Assembly (NCBI GenBank): GCA_014378345.1
Contig: JACMNW010000292.1
Location: 1 to 9,620 of the forward strand
Source of the DNA: Pseudorhodobacter sp.
GTDB lineage: Bacteria > Pseudomonadota > Alphaproteobacteria > Rhodobacterales > Rhodobacteraceae
Length of the DNA stretch: 9,620 nucleotides
Reading direction: 5' to 3'
The position numbers and the translations under genes are program-made. Shown here piece after piece: positions 1 through 5,927 of the stretch. How positions within the stretch are numbered: position 1 is the stretch's first letter; each line of letters begins with the position of its first letter. The notes under the pieces were generated by a model. It worked only from the letters and a program-made list of their open reading frames with translations. It was not told the DNA's origin and searched no databases.

Positions 1-568
1 CCTTGGCCGCAGCAATTTCGCCCGCGTCACTGGCCGAAGTGACAAAGACCGGGGCAATCACCTTAGCCGCCGCCAATTTCACCGAAAACGCCGACCCAAA
101 GTATTCGCCCGGCGAAAAGCTTAACACCCCCACCACGCCCTTGGGGTGGTCAGACGCCAGTTTAAACACCAAGGCCGAAGAATAGCTTGACCCCCAAACC
201 ACCACCCGCCCGGATTTGCCTTGCGCAAAATCCAGTGCGGCCTCCATATCGAGATAAGCCGCCAGATAATTGGGCGCACCACCAACCCCATCGGCAGTTT
301 CATTCACCCCGCCAAATCGCGCGCCGCCAGAGCGTTGCGATACCGCCAGCGTATCAAAACCCAGTCTGTGCAGACGCGGCACAATGGGATCATATTCATG
401 CAGGTTAGACCCCGACTGATGAAACAGCACGATCAAGGCCCGGTCGCCCTGCCCCTGATAATCAGCATGAACGGTTATTCCGTCGGCGGCCGCAAACGTC
501 ACTGGCGCGGCACTTGCAGCGCCCGCAGCAAGGATAAAAGCGGCAATAACACTGCTAAGAAAACGCAT
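1..568 (-). CDS. Exported alpha/beta hydrolase, 3' end cut off by the window
   Basis: The minus-strand frame starting at ATG 568 stays open to the left edge, giving 189 visible residues with no stop, so the C-terminus is missing. Residues 1-20 form a typical signal peptide (MRF start, hydrophobic core, ASA-AP cleavage site near 20/21), so the mature protein should be periplasmic or secreted. HQSGSN (50-55) sits where these hydrolases place the oxyanion-hole loop. GSSYS (126-130) is a GxSxS nucleophile elbow with Ser128 as the likely catalytic serine. PVFVTSASD (173-181) may carry the catalytic acid; the histidine lies beyond the edge. RSGG and GGVNETA (79-93) recall uncharacterised dienelactone-hydrolase-like proteins. 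The substrate is unknown. It lies 78 bases downstream of betA on the same strand, so co-transcription is possible. The start has only a weak G-rich ribosome site, but no other in-frame start fits. Confidence 0.75.
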   Translation of the reverse strand, partial: MRFLSSVIAAFILAAGAASAAPVTFAAADGITVHADYQGQGDRALIVLFHQSGSNLHEYDPIVPRLHRLGFDTLAVSQRSGGARFGGVNETADGVGGAPNYLAAYLDMEAALDFAQGKSGRVVVWGSSYSSALVFKLASDHPKGVVGVLSFSPGEYFGSAFSVKLAAAKVIAPVFVTSASDAGEIAAAK

Positions 569-575
569 CAAACGG

Positions 576-637
576 GCCCCGATCACATTAGCTGACCAAA
601 ACCTAAGTCAAACCAACAAACACGCACCAATCACATT
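576..637. repeat. Short imperfect direct repeat in the betA-hydrolase gap
   Basis: In the 78-base space between betA and the hydrolase, a 14-base unit occurs twice on the minus strand: AATGTGATTGGTGC (637-624) and AATGTGATCGGGGC (589-576). They differ at two positions, with 34 bases between copies. I see no convincing promoter or strong terminator in this gap. The repeat may be chance or a protein-binding half-site pair; its short length argues for caution. Confidence 0.25.
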
Positions 638-646
638 CCCGCGTGC

Positions 647-2305
647 CTATCGCTGCGCCGTTTGCCAGTTCGGGTTCACCATCGGCACCTGATTGGAACG
701 CGCCAGGGGTGCGCGCCCCAAAATGTGATCCGCCGCTTTTTCGCCAACCATGATCGAGGGCGCGTTCAGGTTGCCGTTGGTCACCTGCGGAAAAATCGAG
801 CTGTCAGCCACGCGCAGCCCGTCTACCCCAATCACCCGACATTCGGGATCGACCACTGCCGCCGGATCATCGGCCCGCCCCATCCGCGCGGTGCCGCAAG
901 GGTGATAGGCGCTTTCGGCATGCTCGCGGATAAAGGCGTCAATCTCGGCGTCCGATTGCACGCCCGCGCCCGGCTGAATTTCCGATTTCACATGGGCGTG
1001 CATTGCGTCCTGACCGAACACTTCGCGTGTCAGGCGAATGCAGGCGCGGAATTCTTCCCAATCCTGCGTCTCGCTCATGTAATTGAACCGGATCACGGGC
1101 GCATCTGCAGGGTCCGCCGACCGCAGCGTAATTGCCCCGCGCGACAGTGACCGCATCGGCCCCACATGCACCTGAAAGCCGTGCCCTGCGGCGGCGGCCT
1201 TGCCATTATAGCGCACAGCGATGGGCAGGAAATGATACTGAATATCGGGATAATCAATCCCCGCGCGCGACCGGATAAAGGCGCAAGCCTCGAACTGGTT
1301 GCTGGCCCCAAGACCTTTGCCGGTCAGCAACCACTGCGCCCCGATCAGGCCCTTGCCAAAGATGTTCCAGTATTTATACAATGTTATCGGCAGCTTGGCC
1401 GCATATTGCATGTAGACTTCCAGATGGTCCTGCAGATTGGCCCCAACGCCCGCCCGGTCTGCGCGCACCGCAATGCCATGTTCCGCCAGATGCTTGCCCG
1501 GCCCAATGCCCGACAACATCAAGATCTTTGGCGTGTTGATGGATGATGCCGCCAAAATCACCTCAACCCCCGCCCTAATCACCTCAACTCCGCCACCCCG
1601 GCGCACCTCAACCCCCACGGCGCGATTGCCTTCAAACACCACGCGCGATGCCAAAGCCCGCACCACAGCTACATTGCCCGCCTTCATCGCAGGGCGCAGA
1701 TACGCATTGGCGGCCGACCAACGGCGGCCTTTCCAGATCGTCGCCTCCATCGCGCCGAAACCTTCTTGCGCCTCGCCATTATAATCCGCCGTTACAGGAT
1801 AGCCCGCTTGCCGCCCGGCCTCAATAAAGGCGTTGAACAGCGGGTTTGACCGTGGCCCGCGCGTGATGTGCAACGGCCCGTCAGTACCGCGCCATGCGCC
1901 ATCCCCGCTATCGCTGCCGCCATGCCAGTTTTCCATCCGCTTGAAATATGGCAGCACGTCGGCGTAGCCCCAGCCCTGCGCCCCCATATCGCGCCACCTG
2001 TCAAAATCTCGCGCATGCCCGCGCACATAGACCATGCCGTTGATAGACGATGATCCACCAATCACCTTGCCGCGCGGCGTGGCCAGATTGCGGCCCCCCA
2101 AATGCGGCTCTGGTTCAGTCTGAAAGCCCCAGTCATACATCGCCATATTCATCGGATACGACAGCGCTCCGGGCATCTGAATGAACGGCCCGGCATCCGT
2201 GCCGCCGTGTTCGATCACCGTCACAGACGCCCCCGCCTCACCCAGTCTATAGGCCAGCGCAGACCCGGCAGATCCCGCCCCAACAATCACATAATCCGCC
2301 GTCAA
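647..2305 (-). CDS. betA: Choline dehydrogenase BetA (GMC oxidoreductase)
   Basis: BetA oxidises choline to betaine aldehyde, and in some bacteria onward to glycine betaine, passing electrons through FAD to the membrane respiratory chain. The 552 residues match the usual family length. An N-terminal FAD dinucleotide fold has GAGSAG at 9-14. GMC signature 1 lies around PRGKVIGGSSSING (77-90). Signature 2 lies around SSINTPKILMLSGIG (254-268). NIQYHFLP-like DIQYHFLPIAV (354-364) and GFQVHVGPMRS (376-386) are typical of choline dehydrogenases rather than other GMC enzymes. The C-terminal catalytic pair is His468 in AYHPCGT and Asn512 in TNGNLNAPS. The start is TTG at 2305: an in-frame TAG lies only three codons upstream, and the N-terminus then aligns with other BetA proteins. 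An AGGA sequence lies 10 bases upstream. The gene begins 42 bases after the betI stop, which suggests a betI-betA operon. Confidence 0.93.
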   Translation of the reverse strand: MTADYVIVGAGSAGSALAYRLGEAGASVTVIEHGGTDAGPFIQMPGALSYPMNMAMYDWGFQTEPEPHLGGRNLATPRGKVIGGSSSINGMVYVRGHARDFDRWRDMGAQGWGYADVLPYFKRMENWHGGSDSGDGAWRGTDGPLHITRGPRSNPLFNAFIEAGRQAGYPVTADYNGEAQEGFGAMEATIWKGRRWSAANAYLRPAMKAGNVAVVRALASRVVFEGNRAVGVEVRRGGGVEVIRAGVEVILAASSINTPKILMLSGIGPGKHLAEHGIAVRADRAGVGANLQDHLEVYMQYAAKLPITLYKYWNIFGKGLIGAQWLLTGKGLGASNQFEACAFIRSRAGIDYPDIQYHFLPIAVRYNGKAAAAGHGFQVHVGPMRSLSRGAITLRSADPADAPVIRFNYMSETQDWEEFRACIRLTREVFGQDAMHAHVKSEIQPGAGVQSDAEIDAFIREHAESAYHPCGTARMGRADDPAAVVDPECRVIGVDGLRVADSSIFPQVTNGNLNAPSIMVGEKAADHILGRAPLARSNQVPMVNPNWQTAQR

Positions 2306-2325
2306 TTTCTGCTAATCCTGTTCAT
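2302..2325 (-). promoter_or_regulatory. Possible mini-ORF coupled to the TTG start of betA
   Basis: In the 42-base betI-betA gap, ATG at 2325 opens a seven-codon frame (MNRISRN) ending in TGA at 2304-2302. That TGA overlaps the betA TTG start at 2305 as TTGA. AAGG at 2337-2334 lies 8 bases before this ATG, a good ribosome-site distance. A second in-frame ATG at 2331 would give MIMNRISRN. Stop-start overlap of this kind often means translational coupling, which could help a weak TTG start. The frame is tiny and could be chance. Confidence 0.3.
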
Positions 2326-2347
2326 AATCATTGCCTTAAACCGCGTC

Positions 2348-2929
2348 TCAACAGCTTCGCTTCAGTTCTGCATCCAGATAATCCAACAGCAGCGCTATCG
2401 ACGCTTTGCCATCCGGTGCCCGCCCGGACAGCGCTTCGCGCACATAAACGCCGTCTATCAATGCGCCCAGCCCGCGCGCCACCTCATCCGCGCGCAGCCC
2501 CACCAGCGGGCGCAAACAGGCCATCAGGTTGGAATGTAGCCGCCGTTGGTAAACCGCCAGCAAACGCCGCGCCTCTGGCACGGTTTGCGCCAGAACATAG
2601 AAATTCAGCCAGGCCCCCACCACTTCGCGCCGAAAATTTGCAGGGCTGAACGAGGCGCGCACAATGGCGTGCAACCGCGCTTCTGCCCCCACCGATACCG
2701 CCAGCGCCCCGCGCACTTCGGCCCCGTAAAGCGATAGGACATGCCGCATTGCCGCCAGAAACATCGCCTCTTTGCCGCCAAAATAATGGTGCGCAAGGGC
2801 TGTAGACATGCCAGCCCGCTTGGCTATTTGGCCAACCGTCACATCCAAGCTGCCGGTGCGGCCAATCTCAACAATCGTTGCATTGACCAGCGCCGCCTTT
2901 CGGATAGGCTCCATTCCAAGCTTGGGCAT
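2348..2929 (-). CDS. betI: Choline-responsive TetR-family repressor BetI
   Basis: BetI is a cytoplasmic TetR-type regulator that represses choline uptake and oxidation genes and responds to choline. The 193 residues open with MPKLGMEPIRK, the characteristic BetI N-terminus. The DNA-binding helix-turn-helix spans about 29-50 (DVTVGQIAKRAGMSTALAHHYF), followed by the conserved GGKEAMF. The rest is the alpha-helical ligand and dimer domain, with WLNFYVLA at 107-114. ATG 2929 was chosen because AAGGAG (2941-2936) lies six bases upstream and the N-terminus matches the family. A longer frame from a TTG at 2959 has no such support. It sits upstream of betA on the same strand and divergent from choX, so one operator between them could control both directions. 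The family assignment is secure; the regulatory targets are inferred from position. Confidence 0.93.
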   Translation of the reverse strand: MPKLGMEPIRKAALVNATIVEIGRTGSLDVTVGQIAKRAGMSTALAHHYFGGKEAMFLAAMRHVLSLYGAEVRGALAVSVGAEARLHAIVRASFSPANFRREVVGAWLNFYVLAQTVPEARRLLAVYQRRLHSNLMACLRPLVGLRADEVARGLGALIDGVYVREALSGRAPDGKASIALLLDYLDAELKRSC

Positions 2930-2935
2930 ATGACG

Positions 2936-2941
2936 CTCCTT
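2936..2941 (-). promoter_or_regulatory. Ribosome binding site of betI
   Basis: The minus strand reads AAGGAG followed by six bases and then ATG at 2929. This is the strongest Shine-Dalgarno sequence in the left half of the window, and it fixes the betI start at 2929 rather than at the upstream TTG. Confidence 0.8.
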
Positions 2942-2971
2942 GCAAAAAACACTTGCCAAAACGAGGGTGCG

Positions 2972-3007
2972 TGAGTTTTATTGACTCGTCAATCAACAAA
3001 AAACTCA
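2972..3007. promoter_or_regulatory. Candidate BetI operator: nested inverted repeats between betI and choX
   Basis: The core is ATTGACTCGTCAAT at 2980-2993, a perfect 6-bp inverted repeat around TC. It is flanked directly on the left by TGAGTTTT (2972-2979). The perfect complement AAAACTCA lies six bases to the right (3000-3007), so the outer repeat is centred 3 bases off the inner one. The core has the ATTGA-N4-TCAAT shape expected of a TetR/BetI-type palindrome. It lies in the only divergent promoter region in the window, 51 bases from the betI start and 41 from the choX start. Assignment to BetI is inferred from position and shape; no binding data are available here. Confidence 0.6.
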
Positions 3008-3011
3008 TACT
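2981..3011 (+). promoter_or_regulatory. Possible choXWV promoter overlapping the operator
   Basis: TTGACT (2981-2986) resembles a sigma-70 -35 box and lies inside the operator palindrome. CATACT (3006-3011) is a 4/6 match to a -10 box. The 19-base spacing is longer than ideal, so the match is marginal. If real, repressor binding would cover the -35 box directly, and transcription would start about 15 bases before choX. The betI promoter on the other strand could not be identified with any confidence. Confidence 0.35.
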
Positions 3012-3033
3012 CAAAAAACCAACTGGAGCCACC

Positions 3034-3966
3034 ATGAAAACCTTTACGAAAACTCTTCTGGCCACGACTGTAGCTTTTGCCTTTGCAGGCAGCGCCTACG
3101 CTGAAGGCTGCGATAAAGTTATCTTCTCTGACGTGGGCTGGACGGATATCACCGCCACCACCGCAACATCTGCGCTGATCCTCGAAGCACTGGGATACGA
3201 GACAAAGATCAAGGTTCTGTCAGTGCCGGTTACCTATGCGGGCCTTGCGGGCGGCGACATCGACGTGTTCCTTGGCAACTGGATGCCCACGATGGAGGCA
3301 GACATTGCCGCCTACCGCGATGCGGGCACCGTTGAAACCGTGCGCACCAACCTTGAGGGCGCAAAATACACCCTCGCCACGAATGAGGCGGGTGCGGCTT
3401 TGGGGATCACCGATTTTGCCGGTATCGCCGCCAACAAAGACGCGCTGGAAGGCCAGATTTACGGTATTGAGCCGGGCAATGACGGCAACCGTTTGATCCT
3501 GGATATGATCGCATCCGGGCCGTTCAAGCTTGACGGGTTCGAGGTGGTGGAATCGTCGGAACAGGGCATGTTGGCCGAAGTGAAAAAGGCGACCGAAGAC
3601 GGCAAGCCGATTGTGTTTCTTGGGTGGGAGCCGCACCCGATGAACGCCAATTTCAAGATGACCTACCTGACCGGCGGCGATGATTACTTTGGCCCCAATC
3701 TGGGCGGTGCTAGCGTGGCCACCAACGTGCGCAAGGGCTATGTGGCGGAATGCCCAAATACCGGCAAGCTGTTGGGCAACCTTGCCTTCACCCTGCCGAT
3801 GGAAAATGAAATCATGGGCAGCATCCTGAACGATGGAACTGACCCCGCCGATGCCGCCAAAACATGGCTTGCCGCCAATACGGCGGTTTGGGCGCCTTGG
3901 CTTGACGGTGTCACCACCAAAGACGGCAGCGACGCCGTGGCCGCAGTGACAGCCGCACTGCAGTAA
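3034..3966 (+). CDS. choX: Choline ABC transporter periplasmic binding protein ChoX
   Basis: ChoX captures choline in the periplasm and delivers it to ChoWV. The 310-residue protein has a signal peptide cleaved near A23 (SAYA-EG) and then an OpuAC/ProX-type type II binding fold. Compared with characterised Sinorhizobium ChoX, the recalled ligand residues appear here at a constant offset of minus seven: Trp36 and Asp38 (GWTD), Trp83 (NWMP), Tyr112, Asn149 (PGND) and Trp198 (GWEPHP). The aromatic box is therefore intact and choline is the likely ligand, rather than glycine betaine alone. Cys26 and Cys240 may form a disulfide. ATG 3034 is preceded by GGAG (3025-3028) at five bases; an upstream in-frame start at 2953 would bury the signal peptide. 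It is first gene of the choXWV operon, divergent from betI. Confidence 0.93.
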   Translation: MKTFTKTLLATTVAFAFAGSAYAEGCDKVIFSDVGWTDITATTATSALILEALGYETKIKVLSVPVTYAGLAGGDIDVFLGNWMPTMEADIAAYRDAGTVETVRTNLEGAKYTLATNEAGAALGITDFAGIAANKDALEGQIYGIEPGNDGNRLILDMIASGPFKLDGFEVVESSEQGMLAEVKKATEDGKPIVFLGWEPHPMNANFKMTYLTGGDDYFGPNLGGASVATNVRKGYVAECPNTGKLLGNLAFTLPMENEIMGSILNDGTDPADAAKTWLAANTAVWAPWLDGVTTKDGSDAVAAVTAALQ

Positions 3967-3975
3967 ACCGACACT

Positions 3976-4007
3976 AAGGCCCCGGTCATTCCGGGGCCTT
4001 TAATTTT
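3976..4007 (+). terminator. Hairpin with T-rich tail between choX and choW
   Basis: AAGGCCCCGG (3976-3985) and CCGGGGCCTT (3991-4000) form a perfect 10-bp stem with a five-base loop, followed by TAATTTT. It lies 9 bases after the choX stop and before choW of the same operon. It has the form of an intrinsic terminator. Because choW and choV have no obvious promoter of their own, it probably acts as a partial terminator or 3'-end stabiliser that keeps ChoX more abundant than the membrane components. Confidence 0.8.
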
Positions 4008-4024
4008 CGGAATTTGGGGGGTGC

Positions 4025-4858
4025 ATGGACTGGTTAACTGATTACAAAATTCCCGTTGGGAAAACGGCCAAGGCTGTTTTCGAATGGATGAACGACAATC
4101 TTGGCGGCGTGTTTGACGCAATTTCGGTGGCGATGGAGGCGATGATCAACGGCATCCTGTGGCTGCTGCAGACGCCGCATCCGTTTGTGATTATTGCCAT
4201 ATTCCTAGCCATCACATGGTTCCTGCAACACAGCTGGAAGGTCTGCCTCGGCGTGTTGATTGGCTTTTCGTTCATCCTGAACCAAGGCTACTGGGAGGAA
4301 ACCACCGAAAGCCTGACCCTGATCCTGTCGGCCTGCGTCGTTTGCATGGGCCTTGGCGTGCCCATTGGTATCGCCGTCGCCCACCGCCCCCGGCTTTACC
4401 GTTTCATGGTGCCGGTGCTGGATCTGATGCAAACCCTGCCGACCTTTGTCTACCTGATCCCCGCTATCGTGTTCTTTGGCCTTGGCATGGTGCCCGGCCT
4501 GATTGCCACCGTGATTTTCGTGCTGCCCGCGCCCATCCGCCTGACGCATCTTGGCATTTCCACCACGCCCCAACCGTTGTTGGAAGCCGCAACCGCCTTT
4601 GGTGCCACCCCCAAACAGCGCCTGTGGAAGGTGGAATTGCCCTACGCCCTGCCGCAGATTATGGCAGGCCTGAACCAAACCATCATGCTGTCACTGTCAA
4701 TGGTGGTTATTGCGGCACTTGTCGGTGCCAACGGCCTTGGCGTGCCGGTGGTGCGAGCGCTGAATTCGGTCAACACGGCGCTTGGTTTCGAATCCGGTTT
4801 CATCATCGTGGTCGTCGCGATCCTGCTTGACCGTATGCTGCGGGTGAAAACCAAATGA
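4025..4858 (+). CDS. choW: Choline ABC transporter permease ChoW
   Basis: ChoW is the inner-membrane channel subunit of the choline importer, belonging to the ProW/OpuAB branch of MetI-like permeases. It has 277 residues. After an amphipathic N-terminus there are hydrophobic spans near 53-68, 71-86, 96-118, 127-152, 156-170, 219-236 and 257-269. The cytoplasmic EAA loop that docks on the ATPase is clear: EAATAFGATPKQRLWKVELP at 187-206. The start at 4025 follows a run of G (4016-4021) only three bases away, a poor ribosome site, but no alternative start fits better. It follows choX across a terminator-like hairpin and overlaps choV by four bases (ATGA), so ChoW and ChoV are probably translationally coupled. 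Confidence 0.92.
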   Translation: MDWLTDYKIPVGKTAKAVFEWMNDNLGGVFDAISVAMEAMINGILWLLQTPHPFVIIAIFLAITWFLQHSWKVCLGVLIGFSFILNQGYWEETTESLTLILSACVVCMGLGVPIGIAVAHRPRLYRFMVPVLDLMQTLPTFVYLIPAIVFFGLGMVPGLIATVIFVLPAPIRLTHLGISTTPQPLLEAATAFGATPKQRLWKVELPYALPQIMAGLNQTIMLSLSMVVIAALVGANGLGVPVVRALNSVNTALGFESGFIIVVVAILLDRMLRVKTK

Positions 4859-5925
4859 AAGACATGCCGCGCCAAAATACCCCCCTGAACGCCGTTGAAT
4901 TTGACAAAGTGAACATCGTTTTTGGTGATCGGCCCCAACAAGCTTTGCCCCTGATGGACCAAGGCCAAAGTCGGTCTGAAATTCAGGAAGCCACATCCCA
5001 AGTGCTTGGCGTGCATGATTGCAGCCTGACTGTTGGCAATGGTGAAATCCTTGTGCTGATGGGTCTGTCGGGGTCTGGCAAATCCACCCTGTTGCGCGCG
5101 GTCAATGGGTTGAACCCGGTTTGCCGGGGCGAGGTGCGGGTGCTTGACGGCGGCAAGATGACCTCCGTCACCCATGCCGATGCAGAAACCCTGCGCCGCC
5201 TGCGCCTGTCCAACATCGCGATGGTGTTCCAGGCCTTCGGCCTGCTGCCGTGGCGCACGGTGCGCGAAAATGTCGGGCTGGGTCTGGAACTTGGCGGCGT
5301 GTCTGAGGCGGACCGCAAACCCCGCGTCGACCGCCAGCTGGACCTTGTGAACCTGACCCAATGGGCAGACCGCAAGGTGGGCGAACTGTCCGGCGGCATG
5401 CAGCAGCGCGTTGGGTTAGCGCGCGCCTTTGTCACCGAAGCGCCGATCCTGCTGATGGACGAGCCGTTTTCGGCGCTTGATCCCCTGATACGGTCGCGTC
5501 TGCAAGACGAGTTGCTGGATCTGCAAACCAAGCTGAAACGCACCATCATTTTCGTGTCCCACGATTTGGATGAAGCCTTCAAAATTGGCGACCGGATTGC
5601 GCTGATGGAAGGCGGTCGTATCGTGCAATGTGGCACTGCCCGCGAGATTATCGCCAACCCAGTGTCGGATTATGTGGCCGATTTCGTCAATCATATGAAC
5701 CCGTTAGGTGTTCTAACCGCGCGTGACGCGATGGAAGCCACCCCCGGTGCGTTCCCCACATCCGGCAACGCCGATGCTGACGCGCCTATCCGCGAAGTCA
5801 TGTCACAACTGCGCGGTGATACCCGCGCCGTAACCCTGACGGAGAACGGCAAAATCATCGGCCAGATTACCCGTGAAGGCGTGATCCGCCGCCTGCTCAA
5901 CCCGCGCGGTGTGCTGAAAGACTGA
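4855..5925 (+). CDS. choV: Choline ABC transporter ATPase ChoV
   Basis: ChoV hydrolyses ATP on the cytoplasmic face to drive choline import through ChoW. Its 356 residues hold a complete nucleotide-binding domain: Walker A GLSGSGKST (70-78), Q-loop Gln126, signature LSGGM (178-182), Walker B ILLMDEP (198-204) and switch His236 (SHD). A long N-terminal segment rich in Q and D before the Walker A region (about 27-52, PLMDQGQSRSEIQEA) is typical of choline-type QAT-family ATPases. The C-terminus (about 285-350) resembles a regulatory CBS module, as in ProV/OpuAA, but with clear conservation of only one repeat. The start overlaps the choW stop (ATGA). An in-frame ATG at 4864 is an alternative that would remove three residues. 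The gene ends two bases from the topA stop on the opposite strand. Confidence 0.93.
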   Translation: MKDMPRQNTPLNAVEFDKVNIVFGDRPQQALPLMDQGQSRSEIQEATSQVLGVHDCSLTVGNGEILVLMGLSGSGKSTLLRAVNGLNPVCRGEVRVLDGGKMTSVTHADAETLRRLRLSNIAMVFQAFGLLPWRTVRENVGLGLELGGVSEADRKPRVDRQLDLVNLTQWADRKVGELSGGMQQRVGLARAFVTEAPILLMDEPFSALDPLIRSRLQDELLDLQTKLKRTIIFVSHDLDEAFKIGDRIALMEGGRIVQCGTAREIIANPVSDYVADFVNHMNPLGVLTARDAMEATPGAFPTSGNADADAPIREVMSQLRGDTRAVTLTENGKIIGQITREGVIRRLLNPRGVLKD

Positions 5926-5927
5926 CG

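Noticed and set aside
621..645. Possible terminator after betA (CACGC / GCGTG)
   Set aside because: Only a 5-bp stem with a 15-base loop and no clean T-run; too weak to call.
662..1150. 162-codon plus-strand frame opposite betA
   Set aside because: Antisense to the conserved C-terminal half of BetA, with no ribosome site or domain.
2930..2959. Longer betI beginning at TTG 2959
   Set aside because: The ten extra residues do not resemble BetI, while ATG 2929 has an ideal AAGGAG site and the family N-terminus.
2953..3033. Extended choX start at 2953
   Set aside because: It would place 27 residues before a textbook signal peptide and overlap the operator; ATG 3034 has a proper GGAG site.
4642..5361. 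239-codon minus-strand frame across choW and choV, with others of 157 and 224 codons nearby
   Set aside because: Shadows of the choW/choV coding frames; low-complexity H/Q/R-rich or S/R-rich translations with no family resemblance.
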